DNA of 34,588 nucleotides from Rikenellaceae bacterium (GTDB taxonomy: Bacteria; Bacteroidota; Bacteroidia; Bacteroidales; Rikenellaceae): positions 1 to 34,588 of the forward strand of contig JAIECQ010000045.1 of the NCBI GenBank assembly GCA_029068395.1, written 5' to 3'. Below are positions 24,431 to 33,232 of this stretch, one piece after another. Position numbers and translations under genes: made by a program. The notes below the pieces were generated by a model. The model was not told where the DNA came from, made no database searches, and saw only the letters and a list, made by a program, of their open reading frames with translations. Positions within the stretch are counted from its first letter, which is position 1. The number at the start of each line of letters is the position of its first letter.

Positions 24431-25414
24431 TTATGTTCGCTCGGTGTGTCTTTTTTGGTAGTCGCTCAGTGTCTGTCCGCGATAACCGAGAGCATGAACA
24501 TGTGACATGAGAGCCTCCATCTTGGCGTAAAACTGCTCAAGTGACTTGTCGTCAGTAATATAAGGGCTTCCGCCTGGCATAAGCTCAGATGAGTGTATCA
24601 TAAACTCAAGGTAATCGCAGTCGGCCTCTTTGTGCACCTTGTCTGCCAGCCATATCATAGACGCAGCCGACTCGGTGGCAGGACGTAGCCACACTGTCGT
24701 GCCGCCTATCAGGGTTTTGAGTCTGTGTTTGAGGCCTCCTGCGGGTGCCATGTGAGTGTGCCGCACCGTCATGGGCACCTCTAACACTCCGTCTATGTTG
24801 CTGACTTGTGGCGATATGTGGCGGTAGTCGCTGCCGCCACATGTGATGCCATAGCTTTGACTCCACGATATGCCGGGGGTGTGAGAGCAGTCTACTGTTA
24901 TGCCAAACTCTTTGAGTATCTTGAAGTAGGTGCCGTTCATGGCCCAGCGACCGGCTCTGTGTGAGGTGGGTGTTATGCCGAAGCGCTCGTGCAGCAGCCT
25001 GTAGATGGTGTCGAACTTTTGGCGCATCACCTCTTCGGGATATTCTATAAGGTATGGTTGCCCCGGGTGCGGCCCTGTGAGCCGATGCAACGGCGGGTTG
25101 TTCCATGCGTGAAGATGCACCCCTATCTCGCATCGCTCTTCAGAGAGCCACTCCTTGGCCAACTCAACGAAAGAGTCGTCCATGGCCATCTCGTAGTTGG
25201 TCAGATATACCGGCTTGAAGCCAAACCTGTCGCACAGCTGCTGAAAGCGGGGTATGAACGCCGTGTTGCGGGTGGTTATCACATCGCCGGGCTTGTATTG
25301 CCACAGGTTGTCGCCCTCGGTATCGACCGTTATTATAAATGCAGGCTCCCTTGCATCTGTGTCGGCGGATGCCGGTTGATTTATGGGGTTTATATTGTTG
25401 TCTGTCGGTTGCAT
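24431..25414 (-). CDS. Polysaccharide deacetylase-like protein
   Basis: A 327-residue NodB-fold hydrolase candidate. Motif 1 is IITVDTEGDNLW, giving the Asp pair region; motif 2 is EIGVHLHAWNNPP (H-x-H metal ligands); a later SHRAGRWAMNGTYFK matches the R-x-x-x-x-W block. This resembles the WalW-like group found in glycan gene clusters and would remove N- or O-acetyl groups. The frame opens at 25528, but ATG 25414 is the last start before the conserved domain and the upstream residues look non-homologous. The 142-bp gap upstream holds a GACGGC/GCCGTC hairpin and a TATCTTTA box, so a separate promoter is possible. Confidence 0.85.
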   Translation of the reverse strand: MQPTDNNINPINQPASADTDAREPAFIITVDTEGDNLWQYKPGDVITTRNTAFIPRFQQLCDRFGFKPVYLTNYEMAMDDSFVELAKEWLSEERCEIGVHLHAWNNPPLHRLTGPHPGQPYLIEYPEEVMRQKFDTIYRLLHERFGITPTSHRAGRWAMNGTYFKILKEFGITVDCSHTPGISWSQSYGITCGGSDYRHISPQVSNIDGVLEVPMTVRHTHMAPAGGLKHRLKTLIGGTTVWLRPATESAASMIWLADKVHKEADCDYLEFMIHSSELMPGGSPYITDDKSLEQFYAKMEALMSHVHALGYRGQTLSDYQKRHTERT

Positions 25415-25556
25415 GAATATCGGGAGGTTTGTTTTTGTTTCAAGTATAACTATTTGTAAAAGAGTATTGTGTATAGATGTACGGGTTGTTTTACGGTGCC
25501 TGTAAAGATATGGCGAGACAGACGGCACTCGTTTTTGCCGGCCGTCTTTGTGTTTG

Positions 25557-26705
25557 CTATAAGCGTTTTATACGTTTGACAAGTTGTGTTTTCAATATTG
25601 TTAGCAGTGTGGCAAATTGGCGGCATGTCGTTTTGGGATCGCAAAAATCTATGTCCATGAACACAGTGCATGTCAGGGCCTTGTATAAGATGTACCACGG
25701 GCGTCTTTTGAGCCATGATAGCATGGGAAACAGAGGCACGGCGGTGGCTTTTTTTATCTTCTTGCCACACAGGCCTATCCAGTCTCCGTTTGTGTTGTAA
25801 AGATACCATATATATGGCAGGTTGGCACCGCCGGCTGTCATGACAATGGCGTTGCCGTCGTTGCGGAAGTTCATCTCCATGAAATAGTCGCGTCCGGAGC
25901 TGTCTCTGATGAACTCGACACTGAACAGACCCGAATAACCGGTGGCGCGGATGAACTCCTTTATGGGAGAAATGTTTATGTTGAGCTTCTCGATAGGTTC
26001 TAATGTAACTATGCCGGTGTTGCTGCGGTGTGATGCCGCAAGCTGCAATTTCACCCCCCCTGGCGTAAATATCTCATTATCAGCAAGTAATGAACAACCG
26101 ATAATTTGATACTCCATAGTTTTGTCAATAAATTTCTGCACCTGAAGGTGTTTGCAGTCTATCTGAGAGATACATTCGGCCAGTTGTTCGGGCGATGTGC
26201 ATATCATGATGTCAGACTTGTGTCCTTCGGTGGAAACGAGGGGTTTGAGGATACATGGATAGGGCATGCTCTCTCTTTTCTGCATAAGCTCATCACGCCC
26301 GATGGTCTGAGTGTGGGGCGGAATGTTGAGTCCGCATTCAACGGCAAGTTCAGACATATTTTGCTTGTTCATAAGGTGCGTTATGGCACCTTGACGTGAT
26401 GAACACGGTATCATGTATTTGTCGGCCAGCTGGTTGCAGTTGAGGTCGACAAGGCTCGACATGGTATCGCTACAACATATCAGTACCGGTTTTTCATCGC
26501 GTCCGGCAGCATAGCCTGTGAGGTGGTCAATTATTTTTGCCGCGGGTATATGACTTATTGAGCCTATATATCTTGATTTGGCGAAAAAGCAATCGTTGGT
26601 CTCCGAATCCAAAAACACCGTCGGTTTTATGCCCTTTTTGCCAAGGCTTCGTATGACGCCATAGGTGTTGTGGTGTTTCGGACCTATGATTACAACTTCT
26701 CTCAT
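25557..26705 (-). CDS. ATP-grasp ligase of the polysaccharide cluster
   Basis: A 382-residue ATP-grasp enzyme. The pre-ATP-grasp part starts VVIIGPKHHNTYGVIRSLG, and the ATP-binding core has PYPCILKPLVSTEGHKSD. The metal/phosphate site lies in LFSVEFIRDSSGRDYFMEMN and FRNDGNA. These carboxylate-amine ligases join an acid to an amine using ATP; in glycan clusters they may attach amino acids to uronic acids or build modified amino sugars. The exact reaction is not known. It is the first gene of the cluster, with a candidate promoter about 90 bp upstream. Confidence 0.88.
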   Translation of the reverse strand: MREVVIIGPKHHNTYGVIRSLGKKGIKPTVFLDSETNDCFFAKSRYIGSISHIPAAKIIDHLTGYAAGRDEKPVLICCSDTMSSLVDLNCNQLADKYMIPCSSRQGAITHLMNKQNMSELAVECGLNIPPHTQTIGRDELMQKRESMPYPCILKPLVSTEGHKSDIMICTSPEQLAECISQIDCKHLQVQKFIDKTMEYQIIGCSLLADNEIFTPGGVKLQLAASHRSNTGIVTLEPIEKLNINISPIKEFIRATGYSGLFSVEFIRDSSGRDYFMEMNFRNDGNAIVMTAGGANLPYIWYLYNTNGDWIGLCGKKIKKATAVPLFPMLSWLKRRPWYILYKALTCTVFMDIDFCDPKTTCRQFATLLTILKTQLVKRIKRL

Positions 26706-26792
26706 GCTGTTCGTTTTGCGTTATGTCGACTTCTCTACGTGGTGTAAATGTATCGTTTAATGGGCCGACAACACATCATTTCACTTATCAGA

Positions 26793-26800
26793 CAAAGATA
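26793..26800 (-). promoter_or_regulatory. Candidate promoter of the polysaccharide cluster
   Basis: On the minus strand TATCTTTG matches TAnnTTTG, with TTGC 19 bases upstream near -33. The leader of about 80 nt contains no visible UpxY-type gene or long inverted repeats flanking the promoter, so nothing suggests phase inversion. Confidence 0.55.
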
Positions 26801-26907
26801 ATTTATTCGGGCGATATTTGCAAGCGAAACACCATTGGCGCTGCACTTTTCGTGCTAAGGCATGAAAGTGTTGTGTTTTAGTGCTTTGTGCCGGTGTTTG
26901 TAACGCA

Positions 26908-26947
26908 CATACCGCAAAGTCTCTTTCGGGGGAGGCTTTGCGGTATG
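26908..26947 (-). terminator. 12-bp hairpin after panD
   Basis: CATACCGCAAAG and CTTTGCGGTATG pair perfectly around a 16-base loop, 20 bp past the panD stop. No T run follows on either strand, so it may be a protective 3' hairpin or a weak terminator. Confidence 0.55.
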
Positions 26948-26966
26948 GTGTGAGTGCGGCCGACGG

Positions 26967-27317
26967 TTAGAGCAGTCTGTTGGTGGCCGTGTCGGGGAAT
27001 ATTATTTTAGGCTCTAAGGTTTTGGCCTCTTCGAAGTCCATGTGGGCATACGATATTATTATCAGTATGTCGCCCACGGCTACCTTGCGGGCTGCGGCGC
27101 CGTTGACGCAGATGCAACCGCTGCCTTTGTCGCCCTTAATGACATATGTTTCAAAGCGTTCGCCATTGTTGTTGTTTACTATCGAGACCTTCTCTCCGGC
27201 AATGATGCCGGCGCCCTCCATCAGCTCTTCGTCTATGGTGATGCTGCCTACATAATTAAGGTCGGCCTGTGTGACGCTGACCCGGTGTATTTTTGATTTC
27301 AATACCTCTATCATCAT
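26967..27317 (-). CDS. panD: Aspartate 1-decarboxylase
   Basis: A 116-residue pyruvoyl enzyme that makes beta-alanine from aspartate for pantothenate. The self-cleavage site is in NYVGSITID, between G24 and S25, the same numbering as in the E. coli enzyme. Other matches are [12 protein letters not shown] and [16 protein letters not shown]. Start at the first of two ATG codons (27317) preserves that numbering. It lies 46 bp after panC; both steps are in the same pathway, so one operon is expected. Confidence 0.97.
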   Translation of the reverse strand: MMIEVLKSKIHRVSVTQADLNYVGSITIDEELMEGAGIIAGEKVSIVNNNNGERFETYVIKGDKGSGCICVNGAAARKVAVGDILIIISYAHMDFEEAKTLEPKIIFPDTATNRLL

Positions 27318-27363
27318 GGCTTTGAAGTTCTGTTTTGCTGTAAATGACAGTTGTCTGCGCGTA

Positions 27364-28203
27364 TTACTTGTATTTTATGTTGTCGATGAGTCTCACCCGG
27401 CCAACCTGCACGGCGATGCAGCCGTATACCGCGCCCTCGTGATTCCATGAGTCGATGCTCTGAAGGGTAGAGGCATCTACAATGTCGTAATATTCCACTT
27501 TCATAAGCTCGTTGGAGTCTATCTGCTCTATGACCCATTTCTTGGTCTCCTCTACATCGGCCCACTCCTTGCGGGCCACCGATGCTGCCAGGGTCATGTG
27601 TATGGCAGGGGCGGCGGCACGTTGTTCGGCTGACAGCAGGGTGTTGCGTGAGCTCATGGCAAGGCCGTCGTCTTCGCGTTTGATGGGGCAGTCTACTATA
27701 ATGACCTTAGAGCCTGTCTGGCGGCACATTGAGCGTATGATGGCTATCTGCTGGAAGTCTTTCTCGCCGAAATATGCCTTGTCAGGCTCTACCATGTCGA
27801 AAAGACGGCTTACCACCTGTGCCACGCCGTTGAAGTGGCCCGGACGGTGCTCGCCCTCCATGACGGAGCCTATGGTGCCGAAGTCGAACACGCGCGTGTC
27901 GGGCTCGGGGTAAATCTCCTCGACGGTGGGGAGGAAGGCTATGTCACACCCTTTGTCTTCGAGTATGGCAAGGTCGGCCGCTTCGGTGCGCGGATAGTTC
28001 TTCAGATCGTCGGGGTCGTTGAATTGCGTAGGGTTGACGAATACGCTGACCACGCTGGTGGCGTTCTCTTTCGTGCAACGTTCTATAAGGGAGGCGTGTC
28101 CCGCATGAAGCGCTCCCATGGTGGGCACAAAGCCGACATCGCCACGGTCGCGACGTGCGGCAATAGCGCTTTTAAGCTGGGTTACAGTTCTGCAAATCTC
28201 CAT
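27364..28203 (-). CDS. panC: Pantothenate synthetase
   Basis: A 279-residue ligase that joins pantoate and beta-alanine with ATP. Signature segments are [16 protein letters not shown] (the H-x-G-H nucleotide site), [29 protein letters not shown] and [10 protein letters not shown]. Length is normal. It precedes panD, whose product supplies beta-alanine. A TAACTTTG box at 28266-28273 on the minus strand gives a leader of about 56 nt. Confidence 0.97.
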   Translation of the reverse strand: MEICRTVTQLKSAIAARRDRGDVGFVPTMGALHAGHASLIERCTKENATSVVSVFVNPTQFNDPDDLKNYPRTEAADLAILEDKGCDIAFLPTVEEIYPEPDTRVFDFGTIGSVMEGEHRPGHFNGVAQVVSRLFDMVEPDKAYFGEKDFQQIAIIRSMCRQTGSKVIIVDCPIKREDDGLAMSSRNTLLSAEQRAAAPAIHMTLAASVARKEWADVEETKKWVIEQIDSNELMKVEYYDIVDASTLQSIDSWNHEGAVYGCIAVQVGRVRLIDNIKYK

Positions 28204-28265
28204 TTTGAAAGAATGTTTATACTGATAAGATGCGCATATCAGGTATGGTTCGTTTTTTTCGGGGG

Positions 28266-28273
28266 CAAAGTTA
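28266..28273 (-). promoter_or_regulatory. Candidate promoter of panC-panD
   Basis: On the minus strand TAACTTTG matches TAnnTTTG; the -33 region reads TTTT, 19 bases upstream. The gap 28204-28553 otherwise holds only this box and the transporter promoter. Confidence 0.5.
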
Positions 28274-28476
28274 TAGAGTTAAATGGATAAAAAAAATAAA
28301 AATCGGTCTTTTTAGCAAAGAGGTGGTGCGCGGGTGTTTCTGCGGTGTCGGGCAAGGGGGGCAGATGGTTGCATGCCGTTTGGTTCAATGCGTGCGTAAA
28401 GTGGCGCCAAAGCCGGGAATACTCTGTTTTTGTCTTTAAAATAGAGTGGCGGCTTGGGTGTTATTGCGGGAAATGT

Positions 28477-28484
28477 TACCTTTG
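28477..28484 (+). promoter_or_regulatory. Candidate promoter of the AspT/YidE-type transporter
   Basis: TACCTTTG matches TAnnTTTG, and TTGG lies 19 bases upstream at -33. The leader to ATG 28554 is about 63 nt. Confidence 0.5.
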
Positions 28485-28553
28485 TGACGTGATATTATGC
28501 ACGCCCTGCATTAGGGATGGTGCGGCTGGTTTGACCCAAATTTTACTTTGCTT

Positions 28554-30146
28554 ATGTTTGAATTGCTTCAATGGCCCTATTTTGCACTGTTTGTTATAGT
28601 TGCGTTGGGCTTTATGCTCGGACGCATAAAGATAAAGGGTATATCGCTCGATGTATCTGCTGTGATATTCGTGGCTTTGCTTTTCGGCCATTTCGGGGTT
28701 GTGATACCTGGTGCGTTGAGCGACTTCGGCATGGTGCTGTTCATATTTACCATAGGCATACAGGCGGGTCCGGGGTTTTTCCGCTCGTTTCGCACCAAGG
28801 GGCAGTCGCTGGTGGTGATATCGGTTGTGATAGTGGCTGTAGCAGTGCTTTCGGCCCTTGCCATGCGCGCGGTGTTCGGCCTTAGTCAGGCCGAGACGGT
28901 GGGCATACTAACGGGCGCCCTGACGAGCACACCCGGTCTGGCCACGGCAAAAGAGATTGCGGGAGACCAGACGGCAGTGGCTTATGGTATCGCCTATCCT
29001 TTCGGGGTCATAGGCGTGATACTCTTTGTAAAGCTGTTGCCTCGTCTGTGCAGGGTTGACTTAGATGCCCTGGAGAGCAAGATGGCGGCCACGGTGAAAG
29101 AGGAGTATCCTGTCATAGGCACGCGCACATGCCGTGTGGAGAGGGTGGCTGTAATAGGTCGTTCCATTGCCGATTTGAGTCTGCGTGTGGTGACCGGGGC
29201 GGTAATCTCGCGCATAAAGCATGGAGACGACTATCTGCTGCCGACAGGCAGACAGGTGCTGGAGAACGGCGACCTTATAAAGGCCGTGGGCACGGAGGCA
29301 TCGTTAGACAAGCTTGAGCAGCTGGTAGGGGGCAGGGTGATGGAAGATTTGCCGCTTGGCGAGAGCCTCGATTTGGTGACGGCCATACTGTCTAACAAAT
29401 CGTTGGTCAATGTGCGGTTGGCTTCGCTCGATATACCGTCTAACTTCAATTGCACCGTAACGCGGGTATATCGTGCGGGCATAGACCTTACGCCAACGCC
29501 CGACTTGCAGCTCAAATGGGGCGACAAGCTCACCATAGTGGGAGGCAAACGCGAGCTTCAAGAGCTTGTGAAGCTAATAGGCAACGATGCCAAGAAGCTG
29601 TCGGACACCGACTTCTTCCCCATAGCCCTCGGCATTGTGCTGGGTGTGCTTTTCGGTAAGGTGACTCTCTCGTTCGGCGACTCGTTCACCTTTTCGTTCG
29701 GGCTCACGGGTGGCGTGCTACTGACGGCCCTGTTGCTGAGCGCAAGGGGTAAGACGGGACCTGTGGTGTGGTCTATGTCTTTTTCTGCCAATCAGTTGCT
29801 GCGTCAGTTGGGGTTGCTGTTGTTTCTTGCCGGGGTGGGCACCTCTGCCGGCACAAGCATGGTGAGCACGATAGTCAGCAGCGGGTGGAGCCTTTTTGCC
29901 GCAGGTGCCCTGGTGACATTCCTGCCTATGGTTGCCGCTGCTTTTGTGGGGGTGAAGTTCTTTAAAGTCAATATGTTCGATCTGCTCGGCACGATAACTG
30001 GCGGTATGACCAGTACGCCGGGTCTTGCTGCGGCCGACTCGATGACTGACAGTCCTGCGCCATCGGTGGCTTACGCGACAGTTTATCCGGTGGCTATGGT
30101 GCTGCTGATATTGGGCGTGCAGTTCGTGGCCATGGTGTTGGCCTGA
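28554..30146 (+). CDS. AspT/YidE/YbjL-family transporter
   Basis: A 530-residue membrane protein with the duplicated layout of the aspartate-alanine-exchanger family. Five to six helices are followed by two RCK_C (TrkA-C) domains (about residues 200-370), then another five to six helices. The repeated signature appears twice: GALTSTPGLATAKE (about 120) and GGMTSTPGLAAADS (about 485). RCK_C parts include LPLGESLDLVTAIL and RVYRAGIDLTPTPDLQLKWG. Substrate unknown; relatives exchange aspartate/alanine or export dicarboxylates. Start at ATG 28554 rather than the TTG two codons upstream. Single gene, ended by the bidirectional terminator at 30232-30270. Confidence 0.9.
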   Translation: MFELLQWPYFALFVIVALGFMLGRIKIKGISLDVSAVIFVALLFGHFGVVIPGALSDFGMVLFIFTIGIQAGPGFFRSFRTKGQSLVVISVVIVAVAVLSALAMRAVFGLSQAETVGILTGALTSTPGLATAKEIAGDQTAVAYGIAYPFGVIGVILFVKLLPRLCRVDLDALESKMAATVKEEYPVIGTRTCRVERVAVIGRSIADLSLRVVTGAVISRIKHGDDYLLPTGRQVLENGDLIKAVGTEASLDKLEQLVGGRVMEDLPLGESLDLVTAILSNKSLVNVRLASLDIPSNFNCTVTRVYRAGIDLTPTPDLQLKWGDKLTIVGGKRELQELVKLIGNDAKKLSDTDFFPIALGIVLGVLFGKVTLSFGDSFTFSFGLTGGVLLTALLLSARGKTGPVVWSMSFSANQLLRQLGLLLFLAGVGTSAGTSMVSTIVSSGWSLFAAGALVTFLPMVAAAFVGVKFFKVNMFDLLGTITGGMTSTPGLAAADSMTDSPAPSVAYATVYPVAMVLLILGVQFVAMVLA

Positions 30147-30231
30147 AGAAACGTTACGCCGGGAAAGTACCTGTTTCCGGCGCTAAGGGTTGGGGCGGTT
30201 CTGATATTTTCGATGGTATTAAGAGGATATG

Positions 30232-30270
30232 AAAAAATCCTGTCTCGCGCATTGCGGGGCAGGATTTTTT
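30232..30270. terminator. Bidirectional terminator between transporter and glyS
   Basis: AATCCTGTC pairs with GGCAGGATT (one T-G pair), flanked by six A on the left and six T on the right. It fits ends of both converging genes. Confidence 0.88.
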
Positions 30271-30288
30271 GTTATGGCTTGCCGTTGA

Positions 30289-31836
30289 TTACGCCTCTGT
30301 GACGATATCTTTGAACAGCTTTCTGAAGCCTGTCTCTTTCTCGACGATGGCATGCAGCTGGTCGACAGGTACGCGTTGTTGCTCCATGGTGTCGCGGTGG
30401 CGTATCGTGACGGTGCCGTCTTCGAGGCTCTGGTGGTCGACGGTTATGCAGAACGGGGTTCCTATCGCGTCGTTGCGGCGATAGCGTTTGCCGATGCTGT
30501 CTTTCTCGTCATAGACGACGTTGAAGTCGAATTTGAGGTCGTCGATGATGCGGTGGGCCATCTCGGGCAGGCCGTCTTTCTTGACCAGGGGCAGTATGGC
30601 GGCCTTGACAGGGGCCAGCGGGGCCGGTATGCGCAAGACGGTGCGGCTGTCGTTGTCTAACTGCTCTTCGTGGAAGGCGGCAGAGAGCACCTGAAGCACC
30701 ATGCGGTCAACGCCTATAGAGGTCTCGATGACGTAGGGGGTGTAACTCTCGCCTGTCTCGGGGTCGAAATATTGTATCTTGCGGCCTGAGAATTTGGCGT
30801 GGTTAGACAGGTCGAAGTCGGTGCGCGAGTGTATGCCCTCCACCTCTTTGAAGCCGAACGGGAAGTTGAACTCTATGTCGGTGGCGGCGTTGGCGTAGTG
30901 GGCCAGCTTTTCGTGGTCGTGGAAGCGGTACATGTCGTCGCCGAAGCCGAGGGTGCGGTGCCAGCGCATGCGGAAGTTTTTCCAGTAATCGAACCACTTC
31001 ATCTCCTCACCGGGACGAACGAAGAACTGCATCTCCATCTGTTCGAACTCGCGCATGCGGAAGATGAACTGGCGGGCCACTATCTCGTTGCGGAAAGCCT
31101 TGCCTATCTGGGCGATGCCGAACGGTATCTTCATGCGGCCGCTCTTTTGCACGTTGAGGAAGTTGACGAATATGCCTTGAGCAGTCTCCGGACGCAGATA
31201 TATCGTGGAGGCGTTGTCACCGACAGAGCCTATTTTGGTCTCGAACATGAGGTTGAACTGGCGTACGTGGGTCCAGTTTTTGGTGCCCGAGACGGGGCAT
31301 GCTATTTCAAGGTCTTCAATCAGCTCTTTGAGGGCCGCCAAGTTACCGTCGGTCAGCGCCGCAACCATGTGGCTGTTGGCACTGTCGCGCTTCTGGGCTA
31401 TCTCTAATATACGGCTGTTGGTCTGTCTGAACAGTGGCTCGTCGAAGCTGTCGCCGAAACGTTTGCGCGCCTTGGCAACCTCTTTGTCTATCTTTTCGTC
31501 CTGTTTGGCTATCCAATCTTCTATGAGAACATCGGCGCGATAGCGTTTCTTTGAGTCTTTGTTGTCTATAAGAGGGTCGTTGAAGGCACCAACGTGGCCC
31601 GAGGCCTCCCACACGCGGGGGTGCATGAAGATGGCGGCGTCTATGCCAACGATGTTTTCACCTAAGCGCACCATGGCCTCCCACCAATATCGTTTGATGT
31701 TGTTTTTAAGCTCTACGCCCAGCTGGCCGTAATCGTAAACAGCGCTCAGTCCGTCGTATATCTCGCTCGACGGGAAGATAAACCCGTACTCTTTGCAGTG
31801 AGCTATCAGCTTTTTGAAAAGTTCCTCTTGAGTCAT
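30289..31836 (-). CDS. glyS: Glycyl-tRNA synthetase, dimeric type
   Basis: A 515-residue class II synthetase that charges tRNA-Gly. It is the single-chain alpha2 (archaeal/eukaryotic-like) type used by Bacteroidetes. Motifs visible: GFIFPSSEIYDGLSAVYDYG, ETAQGIFVNF, KAFRNEIVARQFIFRMREFE (motif 2), ETSIGVDRMV (motif 3), and the anticodon-binding domain from PAPLAPVKAAILPLVK. The open frame extends to 31887, but I start at ATG 31836 (MTQEELFKKL): the shorter start is where homologs begin, and the likely promoter at 31865-31872 lies upstream of it. Confidence 0.97.
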   Translation of the reverse strand: MTQEELFKKLIAHCKEYGFIFPSSEIYDGLSAVYDYGQLGVELKNNIKRYWWEAMVRLGENIVGIDAAIFMHPRVWEASGHVGAFNDPLIDNKDSKKRYRADVLIEDWIAKQDEKIDKEVAKARKRFGDSFDEPLFRQTNSRILEIAQKRDSANSHMVAALTDGNLAALKELIEDLEIACPVSGTKNWTHVRQFNLMFETKIGSVGDNASTIYLRPETAQGIFVNFLNVQKSGRMKIPFGIAQIGKAFRNEIVARQFIFRMREFEQMEMQFFVRPGEEMKWFDYWKNFRMRWHRTLGFGDDMYRFHDHEKLAHYANAATDIEFNFPFGFKEVEGIHSRTDFDLSNHAKFSGRKIQYFDPETGESYTPYVIETSIGVDRMVLQVLSAAFHEEQLDNDSRTVLRIPAPLAPVKAAILPLVKKDGLPEMAHRIIDDLKFDFNVVYDEKDSIGKRYRRNDAIGTPFCITVDHQSLEDGTVTIRHRDTMEQQRVPVDQLHAIVEKETGFRKLFKDIVTEA

Positions 31837-31864
31837 GACTTGAAAAATTCGTGCATATATTTGA

Positions 31865-31882
31865 CAAAGATAGTTATCTTTG
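31865..31882. promoter_or_regulatory. Symmetric divergent promoter between glyS and ruvX
   Basis: CAAAGATAGTTATCTTTG is a perfect palindrome except for the GT centre. Each half is a -7 element TATCTTTG, one per strand, facing glyS (minus) and ruvX (plus). No TTTG at -33 on either side. The two start sites would be about 30 bp apart, giving leaders of about 22 and 12 nt. Confidence 0.6.
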
Positions 31883-31900
31883 TGCAAAAAAAGTAACTTT

Positions 31901-32332
31901 GTGGCAAGAATTTTAGCCGTCGATTACGGCAAGAAACGTACGGGGTTGGCGGTGACCGATCCGCTACAGATCATCGCAAGCGGGCTTACCACTGTCGAGA
32001 CAGGAAAGCTGATGGCTTTTATCAAAGATTATGTGGCGCGTCATGAGGTAGAGATGATTGTAGTGGGGTTGCCGCGTACCGTAACAGGTGAATATTCAGA
32101 TAGTTTTGCCTACATAGCTCCCTTTGTGGAACGTCTTAAAGAGCAGTTGCCGGAGGTTGAGGTGGTATATCACGACGAGCGATTCACCACCAAGATGGCC
32201 ATGCAGTCGATGATTGCAGCGGGGGCCACGCGGCGGCAGCGTAACAACAAGTCGGGGGTGGTCGACATGGTGAGTGCGGCGATAATATTGCAGTCGTTTC
32301 TTGACAGCAGAGCCATGAGAGAGGGGCAATAA
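31901..32332 (+). CDS. ruvX: RuvX/YqgF Holliday-junction resolvase-like protein
   Basis: A 143-residue RNase H-fold protein, roughly the usual length. Visible motifs: ILAVDYGKKRTGLAVTDP (first metal-binding Asp), MIVVGLPRTVTGEYSD, EVVYHDERFTTKMA and VDMVSAAIILQSFLD. It acts in 16S rRNA 5'-end processing and possibly DNA repair. Start: GTG 31901, giving MARILAVDYG; the longest frame from a TTG at 31880 would overlap the promoter element. A terminator follows, so def may not be strictly in the same transcript. Confidence 0.95.
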   Translation: MARILAVDYGKKRTGLAVTDPLQIIASGLTTVETGKLMAFIKDYVARHEVEMIVVGLPRTVTGEYSDSFAYIAPFVERLKEQLPEVEVVYHDERFTTKMAMQSMIAAGATRRQRNNKSGVVDMVSAAIILQSFLDSRAMREGQ

Positions 32333-32340
32333 CAGGTAGG

Positions 32341-32374
32341 CCTAAAAGGTTATTTATACGGTTTTAGGTTTTTT
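32341..32374 (+). terminator. Terminator between ruvX and def
   Basis: CCTAAAA (32341-32347) pairs with TTTTAGG (32362-32368) and six T follow directly. The 7-bp AT-rich stem makes it moderate in strength, so read-through into def is possible. Confidence 0.6.
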
Positions 32375-32409
32375 CTGGTGGGTTTGTTTTTTAATGAGGT
32401 TTTTAAGAT

Positions 32410-32964
32410 ATGATTTATCCGATTTATATTTACGGTTCGTCCGTGTTGAAGAGGGTGGCCGAGGAGGTTACGCCCGATTATCCCGATTTGAAGCGGTTTG
32501 TGGCCGACATGTTCGAGACCATGTATGACAGTGAGGGGGTCGGTCTGGCAGCACCGCAGATAGGCCATTCGGTGCGCATGTTCGTCATTGACACCGACCC
32601 TTTTAGCGACGATTATCCCGAGGGAAAGGGTTTTTGCAAGGTCTTTATAAATCCTGAGATTATAGAGAGTTCTGAAGATACGTGGCTTTTTAACGAGGGC
32701 TGTCTCAGTCTGCCCGGCATTCGTGAGGATGTGGTCCGTCCCTCCTCGGTAAAGGTGCGTTATTTCGATGAGGACTTTAACGAACACATAGAGCAGCTCG
32801 ACGGCATAAAGGCGCGCGTGTTTCAGCACGAGTTTGATCACCTTAACGGAAATGTCTTCACCGACAGGTTGGCTCCGCTGCGTAAGACATTGATAAAGAA
32901 TAGACTGCAAAAAATGTCCAAGGGCGCATACAAGGCATCTTATCGCTGCAAGCAGGTGAAGTAG
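32410..32964 (+). CDS. def: Peptide deformylase
   Basis: A 184-residue metalloenzyme that removes the formyl group from nascent proteins. All three motifs are present: EGVGLAAPQIGHS (motif 1, about residues 43-55), EGCLSLPGI (motif 2, Cys metal ligand), and QHEFDHLNG (motif 3, H-E-x-x-D-H type, two His ligands and catalytic Glu). The C-terminal extension is short. It starts at ATG 32410, 77 bp past ruvX. A strong terminator hairpin lies 209 bp downstream. Confidence 0.97.
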   Translation: MIYPIYIYGSSVLKRVAEEVTPDYPDLKRFVADMFETMYDSEGVGLAAPQIGHSVRMFVIDTDPFSDDYPEGKGFCKVFINPEIIESSEDTWLFNEGCLSLPGIREDVVRPSSVKVRYFDEDFNEHIEQLDGIKARVFQHEFDHLNGNVFTDRLAPLRKTLIKNRLQKMSKGAYKASYRCKQVK

Positions 32965-33003
32965 AGAAGTGTACATGGCGTGATGCAGCCCGGGCCTTTT
33001 GAC

Positions 33004-33104
33004 GGCACTGCCTCCGGTGATGCCCTGCCGACACTGCGGATGATGGTTTGCTGGCACTGTCCTTGCTGGCACTGCGGATAATGGTTTGCTGGCACTGCCT
33101 CCGG
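33004..33104 (+). repeat. Short tandem and interspersed repeats after def
   Basis: A 38-bp unit starting ACTGCGGATRATGGTTTGCT occurs twice (33033 and 33071), and GGCACTGCCTCCGG occurs at both ends of the block. No coding sense in any frame. Confidence 0.7.
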
Positions 33105-33172
33105 CGGCCCTTCCGGGGGAGGGGTCGCGGACCCCGTTTTGATATTTTTGAGGGCAAACTAAGCGGATAATT

Positions 33173-33232
33173 ACAGCATTCCATAAATGTGTTTCGACAT
33201 ACGTCTCACACATTTATGGAATAGCTGTTTTT
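33173..33232 (+). terminator. Very long terminator-like hairpin
   Basis: ACAGC then ATTCCATAAATGTGT pair with ACACATTTATGGAAT then GCTGT, a 20-bp stem with a single bulged A and a 15-base loop; five T follow directly. It is unusually long for a terminator and may be the end of a mobile or repeat element. Confidence 0.7.

Noticed and set aside
26706..26966. Possible invertible promoter for the polysaccharide cluster
   Set aside because: Only one inverted repeat is present and it does not flank the promoter box; no invertase gene in the window.
32350..33213. 287-codon minus-strand frame over def
   Set aside because: Covers the entire peptide deformylase gene with its three motifs; no recognisable protein.
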